The translations under genes were made by a program, and so were the position numbers. 23,131 nt of DNA from Bacteroidales bacterium (GTDB lineage Bacteria > Bacteroidota > Bacteroidia > Bacteroidales > F082). Every line of letters starts with the position of its first letter. Within the stretch, counting starts at the first letter, position 1. Where the stretch lies: assembly GCA_023229245.1 (NCBI GenBank), contig JALNZU010000044.1, positions 1-23,131 of the forward strand. The letters are read 5' to 3'. The notes beneath the pieces are model-generated. The model had not been told where the DNA came from and searched no databases. It saw only the letters and a program-made list of their open reading frames with translations. This document shows, piece by piece, positions 8,501-15,409 of this stretch.

Positions 8501-9640
8501 TGGGACTCGTATAGGCGGTTGCTGCAAAGCTGGGGTATGGCACATGGCATTGAACGGGATGTGTTCGATGCCGTTATGGTGCATTTTAAACAGCAGAAAA
8601 AGATTACACAAAAGTTGGATTTCTCACCTCAAGATATGCGTGAGATTGCCATAGCGTACAAGCAGGTGTTGAAGGATTATCAGGTTGTGTTTGAAGAAAA
8701 CCTGTTTAAGCAACTGATCAAAGCCATCAATATGGTTTTTGACTCCTGGTCGTCCGAACGAGCCTATGTGTATAGACGGCATTTGCAGTTCTCCGATAAC
8801 TGGGGTACAGCAGTGATTGTTCAGCAAATGATATACGGCAATCTGAGCAACCGTTCTGGTACAGGGGTAGTATTTACTCAAAGTCCGTATAAAGAACGGC
8901 CCGGCGTGCATCTGTTCGGCGATTTCACTATGCGAAGCCAGGGCGAGGATATAGTGGCAGGATTGGTGAAACCCTTGCCGGTAAGCGAAAGTCAACGAAA
9001 AAAAAGTGGCCTGGAAGGCCCATCGCTGCAAAGCCTGTATCCTCAGATTTATAAACGGCTGTTTGAGATAGCTACTGATCTGACCGAAAACTATGGATAC
9101 AGCCCACAAGAGATAGAGTTCACCTTTGAATCCGATTCACCTGATGAGCTGTATATCTTACAAATACGTGATATAGACCTTAGTTCTAACGTAGAGTTGA
9201 ATAGTTTTACCGTCATGCCGGAGCAGATGCAGCTTTTAGGCAGAGGGATAGGCATAGGAGGGCGAGCCATGAATGGGATCGCAGCTTTTGCCGAAGATGA
9301 TATGGAGCAGTTGAGGAAATCGCAGCCCGGTATCCCTGTTATTCTGATTCGGCCGGATACAGTGCCCGATGATATAGGAATGGTCTTTGCCTGCGACGGA
9401 CTGATCACAGCCCGTGGAGGAGCCACCTCACATGCGGCTGTTACAGCAGTACGACTTGGGAAAACATGTGTGGTAAACTGCACCGATCTCATAGTAGATG
9501 AAGCCGCAAAACGATGCCACTTCGGAGAGCTGACAGTGCTGTCGGGAGATAAAATAGCCATAGATGGACACCTTGGGAATGTGTATGCAGGACACTATCC
9601 TACAGAAAAAACTATTGATACTTCAGATTATCTATATTAA
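5519..9640 (+). CDS. PEP/pyruvate-binding domain protein (PPDK-like ATP-grasp plus phosphohistidine domain)
   Basis: A 1373-residue protein in three parts. Residues 1 to about 865 are mostly helical with no domain I recognise. Residues about 875-1220 are a pyruvate-phosphate-dikinase N-terminal (ATP-grasp) domain, opening with FLGSKAYHLKNL (Lys885) and PVPPGFVIT and carrying SVRSGTAISMPGAMDTILN (955 onward), very like PPDK. Residues about 1260-1373 are the swivelling PEP-utiliser domain, with phospho-acceptor His1305 in GGATSHAAV. The C-terminal TIM barrel that binds PEP or pyruvate in PPDK and PpsA is absent, because the frame ends about 68 residues after His1305. The protein probably autophosphorylates from ATP and passes the phosphate to an unknown acceptor. 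It may be a dikinase of a new substrate. It stands alone, divergent from gapA. Substrate and pathway unknown. Confidence 0.85.
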   Translation: MKEPFVSKALEANLAETRYRDIYIPKDHLDFIALSKDYVGIKKRAHDCITEFHHPLSNRKFVIEELREILISDFWFYTKDTIPSAALQVPIGMMDTMLNEKLAQDLTITIVQSLLELISLLAKNKPTHLGLVADCLEVLQKHLKSNQYAYIISSRHFVRFLHTAALQPDFTPQVIQLTTEVFEACYAFWRQTSQIEQWTASKSELLDSEAVVLEKHLGEPYFQSLFDTLDKARTWDDLISYLPVYDDIAERFASAVDLLGQFIKRFYFIFYLLHLPGMSIMGERLLWKLEKMIRQAVDELDEEAVIPFIDMIFDLAAELKTDHTSSVLDFIQTLGLKVIDLDKSEYKPLVNYFEKKLIAFGFVSPGMVYVDNDWQLTVNSNHIKNIRVWLQLIEASQSDMEKLLSALIVNLQLGGIFISDTDLFQREITKILNSNIAPYYKKVKQLTRIFPVFFSEIGAEGEIRKVTTTMDEISGRQDTLIHFLRKQVHTESNNTLIELTQRIFQFWYDGDLQKLEPYLPLNVLHAIDKNSQWFAPVHKMVNELCRLNKSEPEGLLMLAPKEFDRLLNKLNSDNSRDLERLHDIHSLYAHLQEKYSFESVNIIQLIRKHSFIPENEIELLDKALRQNDYRRSLKLIYSFMEKLKDIIFNPAQSEGWENIYHKRHIAIGIPSMYGTYREDKFEALGLTFRLERVATRLMEKVVETINLDYISATTLEEINVILDYFREGLELDGISNQSFDSNLQMLRYSLTSRSFSFDQYINIFQFLAQDIRRTIIKYFLKSFEYPLKVVVPQLFDPKSKLAEKELVQLISRKSEEFHRDVIADAFLVQPLDNFVSRILQSLRSMADRLDKSLIDDIMSYNKELVVSSLGEKTEKMDNQVFLGSKAYHLKNLLINKFPVPPGFVITSEVFRRNMTIQELPALRKELYELFGKHLQKIEKISGKQYGNAQHPLLLSVRSGTAISMPGAMDTILNVGLNDQLVEQISKQDRYSWSIWDSYRRLLQSWGMAHGIERDVFDAVMVHFKQQKKITQKLDFSPQDMREIAIAYKQVLKDYQVVFEENLFKQLIKAINMVFDSWSSERAYVYRRHLQFSDNWGTAVIVQQMIYGNLSNRSGTGVVFTQSPYKERPGVHLFGDFTMRSQGEDIVAGLVKPLPVSESQRKKSGLEGPSLQSLYPQIYKRLFEIATDLTENYGYSPQEIEFTFESDSPDELYILQIRDIDLSSNVELNSFTVMPEQMQLLGRGIGIGGRAMNGIAAFAEDDMEQLRKSQPGIPVILIRPDTVPDDIGMVFACDGLITARGGATSHAAVTAVRLGKTCVVNCTDLIVDEAAKRCHFGELTVLSGDKIAIDGHLGNVYAGHYPTEKTIDTSDYLY

Positions 9641-9765
9641 AAGGCATTACCACAACTTAAAATGAATGTATATTTTCACTTAGAGATTAAAAATCCATCC
9701 ATTTTTTTTTGATCTGTTTCTACTAGTTTTTCTATAGCAGACCGTCGTAAATTCCTGAATTGTTG

Positions 9766-9773
9766 TATTTTTG
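9766..9773 (+). promoter_or_regulatory. -7 element of the lepA promoter (TATTTTTG)
   Basis: TATTTTTG is a perfect TAnnTTTG match ending only six bases before the lepA ATG at 9780. With a start site five to seven bases downstream of the element, transcription would begin at or next to the ATG, giving a leaderless or almost leaderless mRNA. No TTTG lies at the -33 position. Confidence 0.5.
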
Positions 9774-9779
9774 CCGCCT

Positions 9780-11567
9780 ATGCAAAATATCCGTAACTTC
9801 TGTATTATAGCTCATATTGACCACGGCAAAAGCACACTGGCCGATCGGTTATTGCAATTGACCCATACCATAAGCGAACGAGATCAGAAAGAGCAAGTGC
9901 TTGATAGTATGGACCTTGAGCGCGAGAGGGGTATTACAATTAAAAGCCATGCCATCCAAATGGAGCATCAGCATCAGGATACGCACTATATTTTGAATCT
10001 GATTGATACTCCGGGACATGTGGACTTTTCATATGAGGTGTCGCGTTCTATTGCTGCTTGCGAAGGCGCTTTGTTAGTGGTTGATGCTACTCAAGGCATA
10101 CAAGCACAAACTATTTCAAATTTATACCTGGCACTAAACCATGATCTTGAGATCATTCCGGTAGTAAATAAGATTGATATGGACAGTGCCATGCCCGATG
10201 AGGTAGAAGACCAGATCATTGATCTGATAGGATGTGAGCGCACTGATATCTTACGTGTCAGTGCTAAAACCGGATTAGGTGTGGACGAGGTGTTAGAAGC
10301 TATTATTAATCGGATTCCTGCCCCTAAAGGCGATCCTCAGGCTCCACTACAAGCTTTGATCTTCGACTCGGTATTTAATTCCTATAGAGGGATCATCGCT
10401 TATTTTCGTATTATGAACGGAACATTGCATAGAGGCGATCATGTGAAGTTTGTGGCTACCGGAAAAACTTATCATGCCGAAGAAATCGGTGTTCTTAAAC
10501 TGCGTCAAAAGCCGCAAAACAGTCTCTCGGCAGGAGATGTAGGCTATATCATCTCAGGTATAAAAACTTCAAAAGAAGTGAAGGTAGGTGATACGGTGAC
10601 TCATGTCGAACGACCCTGTACAGAAGCTATTGCAGGTTTTGAGAATGTTAAGCCTATGGTGTTTGCTGGTATTTATCCGGTTGATGCCGATGATTATGAA
10701 GAGCTGAGAGCCTCCATCGAAAAGCTACAGCTTAATGACGCATCTTTGGTGTTCGAACCTGAATCGTCATCAGCATTGGGATTTGGTTTTCGATGCGGAT
10801 TTTTAGGCTTACTACATATGGAGATCATACAAGACCGCTTAGACCGGGAGTTTGATATGGATGTGATCACTACGGTACCCAACGTACAGTATAAAGTGTA
10901 TACAACTTCCGGCGATGTGCTTGAAGTGCACAACCCAAGTGGACTGCCCGACCCATCCCGGTTAGACTATATAGAAGAGCCTTATATCATCGCACAGATT
11001 ATCTCTAAATCAGAATACTTAGGCAATATAATGACGTTATGTATTGAGAAAAGAGGAGTGCTGAAAAATCAGGTCTATCTGACATCCGATAGGGTAGAGC
11101 TTACCTTTCAGATGCCTCTGAGTGAGATAGTGTTTGATTTTTACGACAAATTAAAATCTATATCAAGAGGATACGCATCTTTTGACTATCATATAGCTGG
11201 GTATCAACAGGCTAATTTAGTCAAGCTCGATATACTGCTCAACGGCGAATCAGTTGATGCATTGTCAACACTTATACATAGAGATCATGCCTATACCTTT
11301 GGACGCCGAATGTGCGAAAAACTTAAAGAACTCATTCCCCGGCAACAATTTGATATTGCAATACAAGCTGCTATAGGATCGAAAATCATAGCCAGAGAAA
11401 CTGTCAAAGCACTGAGAAAAGACGTAACGGCCAAATGTTATGGAGGCGACATCTCACGGAAACGGAAATTGTTGGAAAAACAAAAGAAAGGTAAAAAACG
11501 AATGCGGCAGGTAGGCAATGTGGAAGTGCCACAAACGGCATTTCTGGCTGTACTAAAATTAGATTAA
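9780..11567 (+). CDS. lepA: Elongation factor 4 (LepA), ribosomal back-translocase GTPase
   Basis: EF4 is an EF-G-like GTPase that acts on ribosomes and is implicated in ribosome assembly and elongation under stress. The protein has 595 residues, the family's usual size. GTPase motifs are in order: P-loop AHIDHGKS (11-18), RGIT (50-53), DTPGH (76-80), NKID (130-133) and SAKTG. The LepA-specific C-terminal region is complete, with GGDISRKRKLLEKQKKGKKR followed by MRQVGNVEVPQTAFLAVL. The frame can be opened by a TTG at 9771, but that codon overlaps the -7 element. The ATG at 9780 gives MQNIRNFCIIAHIDHGKST, the canonical LepA start, and was chosen. It stands alone between two unrelated genes on the same strand. 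Confidence 0.97.
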   Translation: MQNIRNFCIIAHIDHGKSTLADRLLQLTHTISERDQKEQVLDSMDLERERGITIKSHAIQMEHQHQDTHYILNLIDTPGHVDFSYEVSRSIAACEGALLVVDATQGIQAQTISNLYLALNHDLEIIPVVNKIDMDSAMPDEVEDQIIDLIGCERTDILRVSAKTGLGVDEVLEAIINRIPAPKGDPQAPLQALIFDSVFNSYRGIIAYFRIMNGTLHRGDHVKFVATGKTYHAEEIGVLKLRQKPQNSLSAGDVGYIISGIKTSKEVKVGDTVTHVERPCTEAIAGFENVKPMVFAGIYPVDADDYEELRASIEKLQLNDASLVFEPESSSALGFGFRCGFLGLLHMEIIQDRLDREFDMDVITTVPNVQYKVYTTSGDVLEVHNPSGLPDPSRLDYIEEPYIIAQIISKSEYLGNIMTLCIEKRGVLKNQVYLTSDRVELTFQMPLSEIVFDFYDKLKSISRGYASFDYHIAGYQQANLVKLDILLNGESVDALSTLIHRDHAYTFGRRMCEKLKELIPRQQFDIAIQAAIGSKIIARETVKALRKDVTAKCYGGDISRKRKLLEKQKKGKKRMRQVGNVEVPQTAFLAVLKLD

Positions 11568-11588
11568 CCCTTTTAGGACACTCGCTCA

Positions 11589-11619
11589 TTGATTTTTTGT
11601 TTCACTTACTATATATTTG
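11589..11619 (+). promoter_or_regulatory. Promoter of the secreted InlB-repeat protein gene
   Basis: TATATTTG (11612-11619) is a perfect -7 element. TTG at 11589-11591 lies 20 bases upstream, close to the preferred 19. The leader would be about 25 bases to the ATG at 11649. Confidence 0.55.
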
Positions 11620-11648
11620 TATTCATATTACATATTCATCACCTATAG

Positions 11649-13571
11649 ATGTATTTGATGAACCGGTTGATAGTTAAATGGTTGATATTAGGTTTTATCC
11701 TCATGGCTGGCCAGTTGTGTCATGCACAGTTTGACGCTTTGCCAGTGATGGGATCGAATACTGCCGTTGCTTCAACCCTTGTCACTGAGGATATTCAGAA
11801 TGTACAAATACCTCTTAAGATGGGTGGTCCGGGATTTAATGCAGTCAGCCAGTTTTATTTCCTGATACAATATGATGCTGCTTTCCTACAGTTTGATGGG
11901 TTTCAGCCAGCCGGAATTTCCGGAATAAGTGCTACCACAAATGCAAATTATATATATATTAACTGGAGCAATCCAAGCTCTACTATCAATTGCACATCTA
12001 CAACCGTATTAGGATATCTTACTTTTACCCGTATCGGTACAGGTAATGTGCCGTTGACGTTTTTACACGGGAGTTATGTGAAAGGGTTGGAAGGTAATTT
12101 GGCAGTTGATTTCGTCAACGGAATGCTTGTACAAACCTACGAGTTAAGCTTAGAGGCTGTTCCTTCTGATGCCGGAGTTCTGAGCGGAGCAGGAAGCTAT
12201 TTCCCCGGACAATCCGTAACTGTTCAAGCCATACCGGCAGAGGGGTTTTCGTTTATCAACTGGACGTATAACGGCAACCAGGTTTCTAATAATGCTGTCT
12301 TTAGCTATATCATGCCTGACCATCACACTTTGTTACAGGCTAATTTCATGCGTAACAGCTATTTGCTTACCCTTCATACCGATCCATCGGAGGGTGGAAC
12401 GGTTACAGGAAGCGGAGTATATACCTACGGGCAAAGTGTAACCGTACAGGCTGATCCATCCACCGGCTATGAATTTGTTCATTGGCTCAGCAATGGGCAG
12501 ATAGTCTCTGATGATACTGTATATACCTTCACTATGCCTGCCGAAAATTTAGATTTATGGGCGGTTTTTGATCAAATTGCGTATGCTGTAACTATTGATG
12601 TTATTCCAGCTGAAGGCGGTACTACTACAGGTGCCGGCAATTATTTTTATAACACACCAGTCCAGCTAAAGGCATATCCGGCTGAAGGCTATCACTTTGG
12701 AGCCTGGTATTTCAATGGAGCTTTAGTATCTACCAATGAGAACTATTACTTCGACATGCCTGCTGCCCCAGTACAAATGATGGCACATTTTGATCAGAAT
12801 ATTTATCAGATTGAGCTAACTGTTAATGATACTCTGGCAGGCAAGGCAATAGGTGGTGGAAGCTATCATCATAACAGTCCTGTAACTATCAAGGCAAAAG
12901 CCAACGATTCGTATCAGTTTGTCGCCTGGATAACTGATGGATTAGTCTTTTCTTATGAGGCTACCTATAGTTTTTTGGCTACGCGCGATCAATCTATAGA
13001 GGCTGTGTTTCAGCAGATACAAGACTGTCCGGTACCATTGGCGTTGTTTGTCAACGAGATAGGCGAGAATAAAGCAAGGTTACATTGGGTATCACCCGAG
13101 CATATCGAAAGTTGGGATCTGTTATGGGGTAAGATGGATACAGACAGCCTGATAACCACTTTTCTTGTTGAAGCCATAGATACGAATATGCTATTGTTAG
13201 ATACCCTGTCACCCCTGACCCAATATGGATTCTACGTAAGGGCTCATTGTCAGGATGGTATGGTATCGGATTGGTCAGAGCTGTCGCGCTTCACTACCTA
13301 TAATGTTGGAGTTGCGGTTACAGAGGATGCACAAACCGTACGTATCTACCCTCAGCCTGCATCCGACAGACTAACTATTCAAATACCGGGATCATGGCTG
13401 CCGGCTGTAATCCATATTTTTGATATGCACGGTAAGCAGTATTATACGTTCCAGTCATCAGAACATTCAGAACTTAGTATAGACCTGAACTCTTATCCCC
13501 CGGCTATGTATGTTGTCCGTATTATAACAGCTGAACGGTTTTATGCCAAACCCATGATAGTTGTGAGATAA
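11649..13571 (+). CDS. Secreted cohesin-like/InlB-repeat/FN3 protein with T9SS sorting domain
   Basis: A 640-residue modular surface or extracellular protein. Residues 1-26 are a signal peptide (hydrophobic core LILGFILMAG, ending CHA before Gln27). Residues about 28-162 resemble a cohesin-type beta-sandwich (VQIPLKMGGPGFNAVSQFYF, then LGYLTFTRIG). Four divergent InlB B-repeats follow at about 164-234, 237-308, 311-382 and 385-455, each with the pattern G.Y..G..V...A.P..GY.F..W. Residues about 459-551 look like fibronectin type III. Residues about 560-640 are a type A T9SS C-terminal domain (VRIYPQPASDRLTI, AMYVVRII), which directs export through the outer membrane and cleavage or anchoring. 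No catalytic motif is seen, so adhesion or binding is the likely role, by inference. An alternative ATG is at 11658. Confidence 0.85.
   Translation: MYLMNRLIVKWLILGFILMAGQLCHAQFDALPVMGSNTAVASTLVTEDIQNVQIPLKMGGPGFNAVSQFYFLIQYDAAFLQFDGFQPAGISGISATTNANYIYINWSNPSSTINCTSTTVLGYLTFTRIGTGNVPLTFLHGSYVKGLEGNLAVDFVNGMLVQTYELSLEAVPSDAGVLSGAGSYFPGQSVTVQAIPAEGFSFINWTYNGNQVSNNAVFSYIMPDHHTLLQANFMRNSYLLTLHTDPSEGGTVTGSGVYTYGQSVTVQADPSTGYEFVHWLSNGQIVSDDTVYTFTMPAENLDLWAVFDQIAYAVTIDVIPAEGGTTTGAGNYFYNTPVQLKAYPAEGYHFGAWYFNGALVSTNENYYFDMPAAPVQMMAHFDQNIYQIELTVNDTLAGKAIGGGSYHHNSPVTIKAKANDSYQFVAWITDGLVFSYEATYSFLATRDQSIEAVFQQIQDCPVPLALFVNEIGENKARLHWVSPEHIESWDLLWGKMDTDSLITTFLVEAIDTNMLLLDTLSPLTQYGFYVRAHCQDGMVSDWSELSRFTTYNVGVAVTEDAQTVRIYPQPASDRLTIQIPGSWLPAVIHIFDMHGKQYYTFQSSEHSELSIDLNSYPPAMYVVRIITAERFYAKPMIVVR
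12138..13013 (+). repeat. Four tandem InlB-like B-repeat coding units
   Basis: Units of 71-72 codons lie at about 12138-12350, 12357-12572, 12579-12794 and 12801-13013. They are similar in protein but well diverged in DNA, so the duplication is old. The fourth unit is the least conserved: it has lost the AxPxxGY pattern, and MP before the last strand is replaced by LAT. Confidence 0.8.
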
Positions 13572-13583
13572 GATATTAATAGA

Positions 13584-13994
13584 TCAGCTGATCACTGTGA
13601 TCCAAATTTTTCTTCTTCCGCCTTTATTTCTGAATTCGCACAGATAAATTCCCTGCCATGTCCCCAAAGCTAACCTATTGTTATGAATAGGGATGCTCAG
13701 ACTGTTGCCGGTCAGTACGGATTTTATATGAGCCGGCATATCGTCTGTACCTTCATAGATATGCGTAAAATGAGGGTTGTTTTCTTTGACTAACCAGTCA
13801 AAATAATATTCTAAATCGGTTCGCACTGATGGGTCGGCATTTTCGTTGATACATAATCCTGCTGAGGTATGTTGCAGGAAAAGATTCAGCAATCCTTTCT
13901 CGGGTAATGGATGAACAAAGGTTTCAACCTTATCTGTGATCAAATGGAAACCGCGCGGCATCTCAGGCAATATGAGCTGTAGCTGTTGTATCAT
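13584..13994 (-). CDS. YjbQ family protein (UPF0047)
   Basis: A 136-residue cytoplasmic protein, the usual length for this small single-domain family. Family blocks are visible: FLQHTSAGLCINENADPSVR (40-59), HIYEGTDDMPAHIKS (78-92), the GTWQGIYLCEFR strand (111-122) and a final RRKIWITVI. Conserved His and Glu residues of these blocks form the presumed active site. The family shows thiamine-phosphate-synthase-like activity in some reports, but its physiological role is not settled, so no function is assigned. The gene is convergent with the secreted-protein gene, with 12 bases between stop codons. It starts 8 bases beyond the hairpin that terminates gltA and probably has its own promoter (14029-14036). 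Confidence 0.92.
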   Translation of the reverse strand: MIQQLQLILPEMPRGFHLITDKVETFVHPLPEKGLLNLFLQHTSAGLCINENADPSVRTDLEYYFDWLVKENNPHFTHIYEGTDDMPAHIKSVLTGNSLSIPIHNNRLALGTWQGIYLCEFRNKGGRRKIWITVIS

Positions 13995-13996
13995 AT

Positions 13997-14027
13997 AAAA
14001 AACTCCGGTGTTGAAAAGCGCCGGAGT
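13997..14027 (-). terminator. Intrinsic terminator of the icd-gltA operon
   Basis: ACTCCGGTG (14002-14010) pairs with CGCCGGAGT (14019-14027), nine pairs including one G-U, with an 8-base loop. On the minus strand six T follow directly. The hairpin begins 25 bases after the gltA stop codon. Confidence 0.85.
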
Positions 14028-14028
14028 A

Positions 14029-14036
14029 CAAATATA
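14029..14036 (-). promoter_or_regulatory. -7 element for yjbQ (TATATTTG), just upstream of the gltA terminator
   Basis: TATATTTG on the minus strand matches the -7 consensus fully and lies 35 bases before the yjbQ ATG. Initiation near 14022 would fall inside the terminator stem, so the yjbQ mRNA would carry only part of the hairpin and escape termination. No -33 box is visible at 19 bases. Confidence 0.45.
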
Positions 14037-14051
14037 AGCATATCAACAATA

Positions 14052-15389
14052 TTAATCGTCACCCAATTCATGGGTAAGGTTTTTCTCTTTAATACCGGCT
14101 ATCTCCTCTAACATATCTGTTGTCAACGACTTAGGTCGCTCAAGCGGATACAGCAATGCTCTGTCCCATATCAGATTAGCTACTATTCCTATTGATCGGC
14201 CAATACCGAACAAAACAGTATAAAAGTCATACTCGGTTACCCCATAATGCCACTGTATCACCCCCGACTGCGCATCCACGTTAGGCCATGGGTTTTTAGC
14301 CTTGTTTTGTTCGATAAGTACTTGTGGGACTATTCGATACAGCATATCCACATATTTGAAGATGGGATCGTCCGCTAAATATTTCAGACTGAACTCTCGC
14401 TGTACCATATATCTGGGGTCGGTCTTCCTCAATACGGCATGCCCGAATCCTGGAACTATTTGCCCGCTATGTAGGGTGTCCCAAACAAATTGCCGTAATT
14501 CTTCTTCAGTTGGTATCTCGCCACCCATTCTTTCCATCACCTCTTGCAGCCATCGCAGTACCTCCTGATTGGCTAACCCGTGTAAGGGGCCGGCCAGCCC
14601 ATTGATCATGGCTGATGTAGCCAAATACACATCGGAGAGCGAGCTGCCAACCAAATGAGCTGTATGGGCACTCACGTTACCGCTTTCGTGATCGGCATGG
14701 ATGATAAAATGCATACGGGTTACATCATCGTAAGGCTTGGCTTTGCCCATCATATGAGCAAAATTAGCTCCTACATCCAAATTGGGATTGCCCACTATGC
14801 GTTTTCCTTCTCGGTAAAGTTTGGCATAAATATACGTGGCTATCTCCGGAAGTTTGGCTAACATATTCAGCCCGTCTTCATACATAGGATCCCAGTACTC
14901 GTTTTTATTGATACCGGCTTTGTATTTCTTGGCAAAGAACGATTCCCTTGACATAGCTAAAATAGCTGATGAGAACATGGCCATTGGAGGGCTGCAACAG
15001 GGCCACGCATCAATGACCTCATACACATAACGAGGCAATATCCTGCGTTTAGAAAATTCATCAACCAGATCCAATACCTCTTGCTCATTGGGTATTTCAC
15101 CGGTAAGCAGAAGATAGAAAAGCCCTTCTACATAAGGCATCTCGGCATTTTTAGGTTTAGGAAGCAGTTTGAAAACTTCCGGCAGGGTATATCCACGGTA
15201 TCGGATCCCTTCGTTAGGATCCAAATAAGAAATATCAGTTACCAGGCACTTGATACCCCGCATACCTCCAATGGCTTGTCCTATAGTAACTTTGTCAATA
15301 ACAGTGTTGCCATATTCTTCTAACAGCATCTTGGTACGTGGTCTCCAGGCTTCGATTTTTTCTCGTAAAGTGTTTTTTAAGTTTGACAT
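14052..15389 (-). CDS. gltA: Citrate synthase, eukaryote-like type I
   Basis: This enzyme condenses acetyl-CoA with oxaloacetate to citrate, the entry step of the oxidative branch of the TCA cycle. The protein has 445 residues. The catalytic triad is visible: His270 in NGLAGPLHGLANQEV, His317 in PGFGHAVLR and Asp372 in NVDAQSG. The block HADHESGNVSAHTAHLVGSS (231-250) followed by GPLHGLANQEVL is much closer to the mitochondrial enzyme than to the hexameric, NADH-inhibited type of Escherichia coli, so a dimer without NADH control is likely. No mitochondrial-type targeting sequence is present. It is second in an operon with icd (20-base gap). Confidence 0.95.
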   Translation of the reverse strand: MSNLKNTLREKIEAWRPRTKMLLEEYGNTVIDKVTIGQAIGGMRGIKCLVTDISYLDPNEGIRYRGYTLPEVFKLLPKPKNAEMPYVEGLFYLLLTGEIPNEQEVLDLVDEFSKRRILPRYVYEVIDAWPCCSPPMAMFSSAILAMSRESFFAKKYKAGINKNEYWDPMYEDGLNMLAKLPEIATYIYAKLYREGKRIVGNPNLDVGANFAHMMGKAKPYDDVTRMHFIIHADHESGNVSAHTAHLVGSSLSDVYLATSAMINGLAGPLHGLANQEVLRWLQEVMERMGGEIPTEEELRQFVWDTLHSGQIVPGFGHAVLRKTDPRYMVQREFSLKYLADDPIFKYVDMLYRIVPQVLIEQNKAKNPWPNVDAQSGVIQWHYGVTEYDFYTVLFGIGRSIGIVANLIWDRALLYPLERPKSLTTDMLEEIAGIKEKNLTHELGDD

Positions 15390-15409
15390 GACTTTTGCGT
15401 AGTTTTGAT

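Noticed and set aside
8624..9561. Two long minus-strand frames (156 and 161 codons) inside the PPDK-like gene
   Set aside because: They lie opposite well-conserved ATP-grasp and phosphohistidine coding sequence, have no family-like motifs and no promoter. They are antisense shadows.
9771..9779. TTG start for lepA, three codons upstream
   Set aside because: It overlaps the -7 element, and the ATG at 9780 gives the canonical LepA N-terminus.
12138..13013. Repeat array considered as CRISPR or DNA-level tandem repeat
   Set aside because: Units are 71-72 codons, diverged in DNA and in frame. They are protein repeats.
13582..13602. Overlapping palindromes GATCAGCTGATC and GATCACTGTGATC at the convergent 3' ends
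   Set aside because: They lie mostly within the yjbQ coding end and have no loop or T-run suited to a terminator. Probably coincidence of codon content.
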